Below the pieces are notes generated by a model. It was not told the DNA's origin, searched no databases, and was given only the letters and a program-made list of their open reading frames with translations. From the NCBI GenBank assembly GCA_002423465.1, contig DIWG01000083.1:1-64000 (forward strand): a stretch of 64,000 nt of DNA, read 5' to 3'. Positions 1 through 6,227 of the stretch are shown here, piece by piece. Source of the stretch: Syntrophaceae bacterium UBA6112 (GTDB lineage: Bacteria > Desulfobacterota > Syntrophia > Syntrophales > UBA5619). The translations under genes and the position numbers were made by a program. How positions within the stretch are numbered: the first letter of the stretch is position 1; each line of letters opens with the position of its first letter.

Positions 1-16
1 TAGGGCGAGTCCCTAA
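1..16. repeat. Edge of a REP-like palindrome, same family as three copies in the lpx operon
   Basis: The minus strand reads TTAGGGACTCGCCCTA, which closely matches TTAGGGACAGCGCCCTA, the start of the palindrome at 13519. It sits where the hydrolase coding sequence stops resembling its family, so it probably marks an insertion or junction. Only one end is visible in the window. Confidence 0.45.
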
Positions 17-383
17 CTTTTACAATTAATCCTTTTCGCTTGCCGTCATACTTGGGATACTCGGATTCCGCCAGCCATAAAATATTCGCTACCAATCCCT
101 TCTCATTCATACCGTCGGCGGTGGCATTATTATAGGAACTTACGACAACGCTGCCATACCGGGATTTCCAGGTGATGGAATTGGGGCCTACTTCGCCATT
201 TCTCTGCATTCCCCTTGGGAATATCCACATGTTGGGCTGTATCTCATCCTTCCAGTCCATAGACCTGGCAGTAATTACAGTATTTTCAGGGCCTTGGTAA
301 ACAATGCGTGTACATGCCGTTGCTTCTATCGTAAAAAAAATGGTCATGACAGCACATAGTAGTAATCCATAAAGATTTTTCAT
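1..383 (-). CDS. Choloylglycine hydrolase / linear amide C-N hydrolase, 5' part (runs off window edge)
   Basis: A secreted Ntn-hydrolase of the choloylglycine hydrolase / penicillin V acylase family. The ATG at 383-381 follows an AAAGGAAA ribosome site. The first 23 residues form a signal peptide, and cleavage would expose Cys24 in the context ATACTRIVYQGPE, the N-terminal nucleophile of this family. The following TARSMDW, NNATADGMNEKGL and LWLAESEYP stretches are family-typical. After KGL, where members normally continue with a serine-rich segment and WAQY, the reading frame becomes IVKVRDSP. This change coincides with a palindromic repeat at 1-16, so the gene may be truncated. It is the most distal cassette-like gene of the integron remnant and is transcribed away from the integrase. 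Substrate (bile salt, acyl-homoserine lactone, penicillin-like amide) cannot be told. Confidence 0.72.
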   Translation of the reverse strand, partial: MKNLYGLLLCAVMTIFFTIEATACTRIVYQGPENTVITARSMDWKDEIQPNMWIFPRGMQRNGEVGPNSITWKSRYGSVVVSSYNNATADGMNEKGLVANILWLAESEYPKYDGKRKGLIVKVRDSP

Positions 384-531
384 GGCGTTTTCCTTTCAGC
401 AAATGTTGCCTTAATTTAATTTTCAGTTTCTCGGCCTTTTTAACGTAGCTTCCATATCACACACTTTTTTCCCCTTGTCATTTTCACTGCGAGTGGTCAA
501 GTCCTTTTTGGACGGCACCTTCCGGTTGACC

Positions 532-585
532 TGCATAACGGCGAAATCAGCCGGAGCGCAGCGATCGGCTGGATTGGTTTTTTAG
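532..585 (-). other. Probable degenerate attC recombination site
   Basis: The stretch carries imperfect inverted arms: CATAACGGCGAAATCAGCCG on the left and CGGCTGGATTGGTT on the right, around a short GAGCGCAGCGAT spacer. Read on the minus strand it ends in GTTATGC, close to the GTTRRRY core. The other core is eroded to a T-run. It lies between the stop of the 176-residue gene (642) and the start of the hydrolase (383), exactly where an attC should sit. Function is inferred; recombination activity is doubtful. Confidence 0.5.
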
Positions 586-641
586 ACCCAAGTCCATTCT
601 CCTGTAGTAATTAAGGCTCCCGCTTGACCTCTACTTGCTCT

Positions 642-1172
642 CTATCCGTTGAGAAAAACTTGAATTTCCCCCTTACATAGACCATTTTCATGCATGAGAC
701 ACCCTTCGATCCTTGGGTGCATCGAATATCTGACCCCCAAGGCTTCAAGCCAGCATTCAATCCTGTACATCACCCCGCAGCGGTATCCATCGATCGCCCC
801 GATCTGTTTCATTCCTTTGTAAGCGAAACATTGCCCGCTCTCCCAATCCCAATGTATCAAATCACTTGAAGGTGAGCTGAAATGGATCTTCTTGAAGACC
901 GAATCGGGCAGGGTCAATTCCAGAGCCGCAAGCATGAAGTCCATGAGCCCGTCAAAATTTTCGACGCTCTCCTTGTCGATCCCCAAGACCCGTTTCACCC
1001 TCTCGATCTCAATCGGAGCGAGGGTTTTAATGGCCGCTTTGTTTAATGCATTCGCTCTTTCGATGCCAAATTCCCGGCAAGTGTGGTAAAACCACATACC
1101 GTCATGAGTGAGCCACCCCTTCCCGAGTAAGTCTCTGATCGCTGTTTTTTCGATTCTATCCAACACGCCCAT
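642..1172 (-). CDS. Integron-cassette protein of unknown function, 176 aa, C-terminal cysteines
   Basis: I do not recognise a characterised function. The protein has no signal peptide or membrane segment. The N-terminal part is helical and contains MWFYHTCREFGIERANALNK, which recalls small uncharacterised families such as DUF6125, but I am not certain. The C-terminal third holds five cysteines (GQCF, YRCGV, IECW, EGCLMH, GLCKGE), so a metal or ligand-binding role is possible. The start follows a GGGAG ribosome site. The gene lies between a canonical attC (1280-1336) and a degenerate one (532-585), in the orientation expected of an integron cassette. Confidence 0.65.
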   Translation of the reverse strand: MGVLDRIEKTAIRDLLGKGWLTHDGMWFYHTCREFGIERANALNKAAIKTLAPIEIERVKRVLGIDKESVENFDGLMDFMLAALELTLPDSVFKKIHFSSPSSDLIHWDWESGQCFAYKGMKQIGAIDGYRCGVMYRIECWLEALGVRYSMHPRIEGCLMHENGLCKGEIQVFLNG

Positions 1173-1279
1173 TCGTCTTCTCCCTTCGCAAGAACCCGCT
1201 CAGCATTTTCTTCGGGGCAGTTCTTGACCTGGATCTTATACATGTTCCACGAATTCGTTTGACGGTGAATCTTTTTTGA

Positions 1280-1336
1280 ATCTAACGATGCGCATCACCG
1301 GCGGCTGTAGCCGTCCGGTGAATGCGCTGGTTAGGT
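1280..1336 (-). other. attC recombination site (57 bp)
   Basis: The site is bounded by ATCTAAC (1280-1286, fits RYYYAAC) and GTTAGGT (1330-1336, fits GTTRRRY). Inside are the complementary arms GATGCGCAT and AATGCGCTG and an inner stem CACCGG/CCGGTG around CGGCTGTAGCCGT. This is the architecture and length of an integron attC. On the minus strand the TAA stop of the 175-residue gene lies inside the R'' box, as is usual for cassettes, and the next cassette begins at the GTTAGAT core. Confidence 0.88.
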
Positions 1337-1858
1337 ATCCGTATGCATAAAGATTCGGGCCAGTGATCGTCTCCAACAGAACCCGAACACAATCGATAGA
1401 GTGGCGAAGAAAGCCGCCCCGAGTGCACAGGCAACGCGTGCGCCCTTGGCCAGGTCCAACTTTTCCTTCCCTTGGCGCAATTCCAACTCGCCTGCATCAA
1501 GCCGGCTTTCCCCAACGTTAACCTTGTCCTCTCCTTTGGCGGTCTGCTTTTCTCCTTTGGCGACCCGCTCTCTTGCATCCTCGAAGCCCTTTCCGCTTTT
1601 CAGCAGTTTGTCCGCTAACACCAAGAACAGGCTCTCCTCAGCTTCCTGGTAATCCTTCTTGCCCTGTGACAACTCTCGCTTTCCGGCCTCCAACTTAGCT
1701 TTGCCCTTCTCGAGCGCGGGCTTTGCTTTTTCAAGCCGTCTTTGACCCTCGGCTATTTGCCTTTCCCCGGCAATAATCTTCTCGGTGAGAAGCAGATAGC
1801 CGGCCACCGATGCAAGAGCCAATAGAATCATGAACAGCAGCGTAAGCACCTTGCCCAT
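1331..1858 (-). CDS. Cassette-encoded membrane-anchored coiled-coil protein, 175 aa
   Basis: Residues 4-24 form a membrane segment. Residues 30-75 and 90-135 are charged and coiled-coil-like, with glycines at near-regular spacing (for example LEKGKAKLEAGKRELSQGKK and ARERVAKGEKQTAKGEDK). A second membrane segment lies near 143-163. The layout therefore is TM - coiled coil - TM, with the long loop on one face of the membrane. No enzymatic motif is visible. The stop codon is inside attC 1280-1336 and the start is about 25 bp from a GTTCGGT core, so the gene fills one cassette. The gene is integrated in minus orientation, away from the integrase remnant. Function unknown. Confidence 0.7.
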   Translation of the reverse strand: MGKVLTLLFMILLALASVAGYLLLTEKIIAGERQIAEGQRRLEKAKPALEKGKAKLEAGKRELSQGKKDYQEAEESLFLVLADKLLKSGKGFEDARERVAKGEKQTAKGEDKVNVGESRLDAGELELRQGKEKLDLAKGARVACALGAAFFATLSIVFGFCWRRSLARIFMHTDT

Positions 1859-1882
1859 AATGTCTCTCTCTGCACCTTATTG

Positions 1883-1970
1883 ACCGAACGGCGAGTTGAG
1901 CGAAATCACGGCGGGCTGGCATGCTTACATGCCAAGGCCGACAGGATTTGCGCTCGAACGATTGGTTCGG
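1883..1970 (-). other. Long attC-like inverted repeat next to the integrase remnant
   Basis: An imperfect inverted repeat pairs CCGAACGGCGAGTTGAGCG plus AAATC (from 1884) with GATTTGCGCTCGAACGATTG plus GTTCGG (1945-1970). The centre carries a perfect GGCATG-CTTA-CATGCC hairpin (1918-1933). The outer boxes are GTTCGGT-like, not strict GTTRRRY. The start of the 175-residue gene is about 25 bp beyond the boundary, as in normal cassettes. It could be the attC of an empty cassette or part of the ancestral attI region. Confidence 0.45.
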
Positions 1971-2150
1971 GCGCGCGCAACGCTGCCGAACAATGAATAG
2001 CCGATGTTCGCTTTTTCCGATTATTTGGATATCATCTTAACACAGATTTTTTTGTTTAAAGAAAAATATTCCGAATCATTACGAATAAATACCCATTTGC
2101 ATTATTTCGGATAATCTGGTAATAAAGACCAAAAACGAACTTCGCAAAAC

Positions 2151-2432
2151 ATGGGAAAATTGTACAATACCAATGAGGTTGACGATTTTATTGAAACCCA
2201 AAAGTCGGATCCAAATGTTTCCGATTGGCAGATCAGACAAGCGAACGATTCCGTAAGACTATACTATTTTTATTATCGCGGACTCAAACCCGATCATATC
2301 TCCTCCAAGAAATCCGCGGATCTCATACCTGATATGCTCAGGGAAACAAAACGTTTAATCCGACTCAAGCATTATTCCTATAGCACCGAGAGAACCTATC
2401 TGCAATGGATAAAGCGGAAAGATTCGGTATAA
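2151..2432 (+). pseudogene. intI: Truncated integron integrase (IntI-type tyrosine recombinase), N-terminal domain only
   Basis: The 93 residues end with LRETKRLIRLKHYSYSTERT and then YLQWIKR, the signature of the core-binding (SAM-like) domain at the N-terminus of integron integrases. The preceding SDWQIRQANDSVRLYY also matches long-N-terminus environmental IntI proteins. A complete protein would continue for over 200 residues with the R...HxxR...Y catalytic domain. Here the frame closes after KRKDSV, and no continuation was found in the 84 bp before lysS. The gene points away from the minus-strand cassettes, the normal integron layout. The remnant cannot catalyse recombination. The deletion point abuts the housekeeping gene lysS. 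Confidence 0.82.
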
Positions 2433-2516
2433 GCAATCAGAAGTTCTTCCTTGACTATTGCGGGGATAAAATATAGTCAAATCGACCTTATATTAAAACG
2501 GACAGGCAAAGGATTT

Positions 2517-4019
2517 ATGGAAGAAGAAAGTGAACTTCTAAAAAAACGCCGGGAAAAGATCGATTCCTTGAAGGCCGACGGAATCGACCTTTATCCAAAC
2601 GACGCCCGCGTCGGAGAAACGACGGCAGCGATCAGCGAACGATTCGGGCGGCTGACCCCTGAAGAGTTGGAAAAGGTCACGGAACGATTTACCCTCGCGG
2701 GCCGTGTGATGGCCGTCCGCGATTTCGGCAAGGGCGCATTCATCAGTGTCCAGGACCGCAAGGGGCGGCTCCAGGCCTTCCTCCGAAAAAACCAGTTGGG
2801 CGAGAAGGCCTTTGCGTTGTTTAAAAGGCTCGATATCGGCGATATCGTCTGGCTTGCGGGGAGGGTCTTCAAGACCCGGACCGGAGAATTGACGATCGAT
2901 GTGGAGGAGAACGGCCTCCGGCTGCTCTCCAAATCGCTCCGTTCCCTTCCGGAGAAGTGGCACGGCCTCACGGACGTCGAGATCCGCTACCGCCAGCGCC
3001 ACCTCGACCTGATCGTCAACCCCGAAGTCCGCAAGGTTTTTCACCAGCGGAGCCGCATCATCAGCCTGATCCGCCGGTTCATGGAGGAAAGGGATTTCCT
3101 CGAGGTGGAAACCCCGATGATGCAGCCCAAGGCCGGCGGCGCCGTCGCACGACCCTTTAAGACATTTCACAACGCCCTCGGGATGAACCTGTTTCTCCGG
3201 ATCGCCCCCGAGCTTTACCTCAAGCGCCTGATCACCGGCGGGATGGAGCGGGTCTTCGAAATCAACCGGAACTTTCGGAACGAAGGAATCTCCACCTTCC
3301 ACAACCCCGAATTCACGATGATGGAGTTCTACCAGGCCTATGCGACCTACGAGGACCTGATGGCGATGACCGAGGAACTGTTTGTTTTTGTCGCCCGAAA
3401 CATTTTCGATTCACTCCGGTTCAACTATCAGGGGAAAGAGATCAACCTGACCCCTCCCTGGCCGCGTCTCACCGTCCGCGATGCCGTTGTGAAAATCGGC
3501 GGCGTGGAAACAGCCATCCTCGACGACGCCGTCCGGATGACCGGCCATGCGCGGAAACTCGGGATTGAGGTGAAGGAGAGCGACCCGCCCGGCAAGGTGC
3601 TGATGGCGATTTTCGATGAAACGGTGGAGAAGAACCTCATTCAGCCGACCTTCATCACACACTACCCCGTGGACGTGTCCCCCCTCTCCCGGCGAAACGC
3701 GTCGGACCCCTCGCTGGTCGACCGCTTCGAACTCTACATCTCCGGGAAGGAGATCGCCAACGCCTTCTCCGAACTGAACGACCCCGTCGATCAGCGCGGG
3801 AGGTTCGAGATGCAGCTCAAGGAAAGGGAGGCTGGTGATCTGGAGGCCCACGAGATGGATGAGGATTATATCGGCGCCCTCGAATGCGGCATGCCGCCGA
3901 CGGCGGGCGAGGGCATCGGCATCGACCGGCTCGTCATGCTCTTGACCGACTCCGCATCGATCCGAGATGTGATCCTCTTCCCGCTTCTCCGGACCAGGGA
4001 CGTCTCCCGGGAAGAATGA
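2517..4019 (+). CDS. lysS: Lysyl-tRNA synthetase, class II
   Basis: Charges tRNA-Lys with lysine using ATP; cytosolic. The 500-residue length fits bacterial LysRS. An N-terminal OB-fold anticodon-binding domain (about 55-160, with FTLAGRVMAVRDFGKGAFI) precedes the class II catalytic core. Motif 1 is around EVRKVFHQRSRI, motif 2 is FEINRNFRNEG followed by HNPEFTMMEFYQAY, and motif 3 is GEGIGIDRLVMLL near the C-terminus. I chose the ATG at 2517 because AAAGGA lies just upstream and the protein then begins MEEESELLKKRREK; an in-frame TTG at 2451 would add 22 unlikely residues. It directly follows the integrase remnant and opens the plus-strand envelope block. Confidence 0.95.
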   Translation: MEEESELLKKRREKIDSLKADGIDLYPNDARVGETTAAISERFGRLTPEELEKVTERFTLAGRVMAVRDFGKGAFISVQDRKGRLQAFLRKNQLGEKAFALFKRLDIGDIVWLAGRVFKTRTGELTIDVEENGLRLLSKSLRSLPEKWHGLTDVEIRYRQRHLDLIVNPEVRKVFHQRSRIISLIRRFMEERDFLEVETPMMQPKAGGAVARPFKTFHNALGMNLFLRIAPELYLKRLITGGMERVFEINRNFRNEGISTFHNPEFTMMEFYQAYATYEDLMAMTEELFVFVARNIFDSLRFNYQGKEINLTPPWPRLTVRDAVVKIGGVETAILDDAVRMTGHARKLGIEVKESDPPGKVLMAIFDETVEKNLIQPTFITHYPVDVSPLSRRNASDPSLVDRFELYISGKEIANAFSELNDPVDQRGRFEMQLKEREAGDLEAHEMDEDYIGALECGMPPTAGEGIGIDRLVMLLTDSASIRDVILFPLLRTRDVSREE

Positions 4020-4033
4020 CGCGCCGGTGAAGT

Positions 4034-4052
4034 TCCCCGCCTGCAGGGCGGG
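4034..4052. repeat. GC-rich hairpin downstream of lysS
   Basis: CCCCGCC and GGGCGGGG flank a TGCA centre, giving a near-perfect stem 15 bp after the lysS stop. No T-run follows, so it may be a processing or REP-type hairpin and not an intrinsic terminator. Confidence 0.4.
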
Positions 4053-4092
4053 GCTTGCGGGTTGCGCTCTCAGTCACCGTGGTCACCGTGGT

Positions 4093-4164
4093 CACCCTGA
4101 GCTTGTCGAAGCGTGAAGATAACTTGTCGATATTAGAATTTGCTTTGACAAACTCAGCATGAAA
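4093..4164. repeat. REP-like inverted pair (TTCGACAAGCTCAGGG family)
   Basis: CACCCTGAGCTTGTCGAAGC (4093-4112) and GCTTTGACAAACTCAGCATG (4143-4162) are imperfect inverted copies separated by about 30 bp. The first contains the CTGAGCTTGTCGAAG unit that recurs in intergenic regions of many environmental bacteria. A short tandem GGTCACCGT precedes it. The pair occupies most of the lysS-lolC gap. Confidence 0.5.
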
Positions 4165-4204
4165 AAACTCGATATTCCAGATTTTTTTACGAGAGCATCC
4201 ATCG

Positions 4205-5485
4205 ATGACGTCTTATGAATTTTTTATCAGTCTGCGTTACCTGCGGGCAAGACGGAAGCAGGTGTTCGTTTCCATCATCACCTTCATCTCGATCGCCGGG
4301 ATCTTCCTTGGCGTCGCTGCCCTAATCATTGTGCTTGCCGTAATGAACGGCTTTGAGACCGACCTGCGCAACAAAATCCTCGGAATCAATTCCCACATCA
4401 TGATCATGGAATACAGCGGCGCGATGCGGAACCATCCCCGGGTCATGCGCGAGGCGGCCCAGATCCCCGGCGTGGTCGCCGCCACCCCCTTCATCTATAG
4501 CCAGGCGATGCTGAAAAACGGCAGTAACGTCACCGGTATCGTCCTGCGCGGTCTCTCGACGGAAGACGCCCTGAAGGTCATCAATTTGGGGAAGATCCGG
4601 GAGGGCAAGCTCAAAGACCTCGGGAACGAAGGAAGGGAGATCCCCGGTTTGAAGCCGGAACTCACCGGCTTGCCCGGGATCCTCATCGGCCGCGAACTCG
4701 CGAAGAACCTCGGGGTTTTTCTCCACGAAATGGTTTACATCGTCTCCCCCTCCGGCGTCGCCACGCCGATGGGGATGGTCCCGCGGATGAAACCCTTCCT
4801 CGTGGTCGGCATCTTCGAGTCCGGTTTTTTCGAATACGACTCGACGCTCGCTTTCATCTCCCTCAAAAACTGCCAGGAGTTCCTGGGTATGGGCGAGACG
4901 GTCACCGGGGTCGAGATCCGGGTCGACGACATCTACCGGGCCGACCGGATCGCGAAGCAGATCGAGCAAAAGCTGGGTTTCCCCTACTGGGGCCGCAACT
5001 GGATGGAGATGAACAAGAACCTGTTCGCGGCGCTGAAGCTGGAAAAGCGTGTCATGTTCCTCATCCTTTCCCTGATCGTCCTGGTCGCGGCCTTTAACAT
5101 CATCAGCGCGCTCATCATGATCGTGATGGAGAAAAACAAGGATATCGCTATTTTGAAAACAATGGGCGCCACCCGGGCGGGGATCATGAAGATTTTTATC
5201 TTTCAGGGGCTGATCGTGGGAGCGATCGGCACCTTTCTCGGCTGTATCGCCGGGCTGGTCGTTGCCTTCAACCTGGAGGCCCTCTCCCGCTTTGTGGAGA
5301 ATCTCTTCGGCTTCAAAATCCTCCCGGGCGACGTCTATTATCTGAGTGAACTCCCCTCCCAGGTCAACTATGGAGATGTGGGCATCATCATCCTGGGAAC
5401 CCTTTTGATCAGCTTTCTTTCGACCATTTATCCCTCCTGGCGGGCCTCTCGACTCGACCCGGTAGAGGCGCTGCGCTACGAATGA
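4205..5485 (+). CDS. lolC: Lipoprotein-releasing ABC transporter permease LolC/LolE type
   Basis: Inner-membrane permease that, with the LolD ATPase, extracts mature lipoproteins from the inner membrane and hands them to LolA. At 426 residues it has the family layout: one membrane segment near 22-46, a large periplasmic domain (about 47-270, MacB_PCD-type), and three C-terminal membrane segments within 270-415 (FtsX-like). NGFETDLRNKILG just after the first membrane segment and the C-terminal SWRASRLDPVEALRYE are LolC/E hallmarks. Only one permease gene is present, so the complex is probably a homodimer, not the LolC-LolE heterodimer of enterics. lolD follows 70 bp downstream. Confidence 0.93.
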   Translation: MTSYEFFISLRYLRARRKQVFVSIITFISIAGIFLGVAALIIVLAVMNGFETDLRNKILGINSHIMIMEYSGAMRNHPRVMREAAQIPGVVAATPFIYSQAMLKNGSNVTGIVLRGLSTEDALKVINLGKIREGKLKDLGNEGREIPGLKPELTGLPGILIGRELAKNLGVFLHEMVYIVSPSGVATPMGMVPRMKPFLVVGIFESGFFEYDSTLAFISLKNCQEFLGMGETVTGVEIRVDDIYRADRIAKQIEQKLGFPYWGRNWMEMNKNLFAALKLEKRVMFLILSLIVLVAAFNIISALIMIVMEKNKDIAILKTMGATRAGIMKIFIFQGLIVGAIGTFLGCIAGLVVAFNLEALSRFVENLFGFKILPGDVYYLSELPSQVNYGDVGIIILGTLLISFLSTIYPSWRASRLDPVEALRYE

Positions 5486-5504
5486 GGAGAGCCTCCGGAA
5501 CAGA

Positions 5505-5531
5505 CCCGGCGGGGAAGACAACCCCGTCGGG
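5505..5531 (+). repeat. Intergenic hairpin between lolC and lolD
   Basis: CCCGGCGGGG and CCCCGTCGGG form a 10-bp stem (one G-U pair in RNA) with a 7-nt loop. It lies between the lolC stop and the lolD ribosome site, without a T-run. It may tune mRNA stability or translation; that role is inference. Confidence 0.4.
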
Positions 5532-5555
5532 GTGTTGTAAGGAAACGGAAAACGC

Positions 5556-6227
5556 ATGATTCAGGTCAATAATCTCCAAAAAACCTTCCTCAAGGACGGT
5601 CAGCGGATCGAGGTCATCAAGGGTCTGGATTTTGAAATTGCCGGAGGCGGGTCCCTCGCCATCGTAGGGGTTTCCGGCGCCGGCAAGAGCACGCTGATCC
5701 ACATCATCGGCACGCTCGATCATCCGACCTCCGGAACCGTGCTCTTCGACGGCGTCGATGTCTTCACCTGGCCGGAGAAGAAACTCGCCGCCTTCCGGAA
5801 CCGGAAGATCGGTTTCGTTTTTCAGTTTCACAATCTCCTGCCCGAATTCACCGCGCTGGAAAACACGATGATGCCCGCCCTCATCCAACGGATGCCGAAA
5901 GGCGAAGCGAAACGGCGGGCGGAAGCCATTCTGGAAGATGTGGGGTTGCACGACCGGATCACCCACAAACCGGGAGAACTCTCCGGCGGGGAGCAGCAGC
6001 GGGTAGCCCTCGCCCGGGCGCTCATCCTCGAACCGGAGATCCTCCTCGCGGACGAACCCACAGGAAACCTTGACACGGAAACCGGAAAAAAGATAGAAGA
6101 CATGTTAATTGCGTTGAATCGGACCAAGCGGATCACGCTGATCGTGGTCACGCACAACCCATCACTGGCCGACCGGATGTCCCAGTACATCGGTCTGCGA
6201 GACGGAAGGATTTATGACCGTGAATAA
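5556..6227 (+). CDS. lolD: Lipoprotein-releasing ABC transporter ATPase LolD
   Basis: ATP-hydrolysing subunit of the lipoprotein release complex. Visible motifs: Walker A GVSGAGKST (38-46), Q-loop in FVFQFHNLLPEFTALENTMM (a characteristic LolD/MacB segment), signature LSGGEQQRVALARAL, Walker B ILLADEPTGNLD and the switch His in VVTHNPSLA. The 223 residues match the family. A GGAAACGG ribosome site precedes the ATG. The 3' end overlaps bamA by 14 bp, indicating translational coupling between lipoprotein export and outer-membrane assembly genes. Confidence 0.94.
   Translation: MIQVNNLQKTFLKDGQRIEVIKGLDFEIAGGGSLAIVGVSGAGKSTLIHIIGTLDHPTSGTVLFDGVDVFTWPEKKLAAFRNRKIGFVFQFHNLLPEFTALENTMMPALIQRMPKGEAKRRAEAILEDVGLHDRITHKPGELSGGEQQRVALARALILEPEILLADEPTGNLDTETGKKIEDMLIALNRTKRITLIVVTHNPSLADRMSQYIGLRDGRIYDRE

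Noticed and set aside
1043..1243. 66-codon minus-strand frame at the beginning of the second cassette
   Set aside because: It starts near the cassette boundary but overlaps the better-supported 176-residue gene and has no recognisable features after residue 35; left as a possible leader peptide only.
1955..1969. CGAACGATTGGTTCG as a LexA/SOS box for the integrase
   Set aside because: Half-sites match the Gram-positive type but spacing is 5, not 4, and it forms part of the larger attC-like arm 180 bp from the integrase start.
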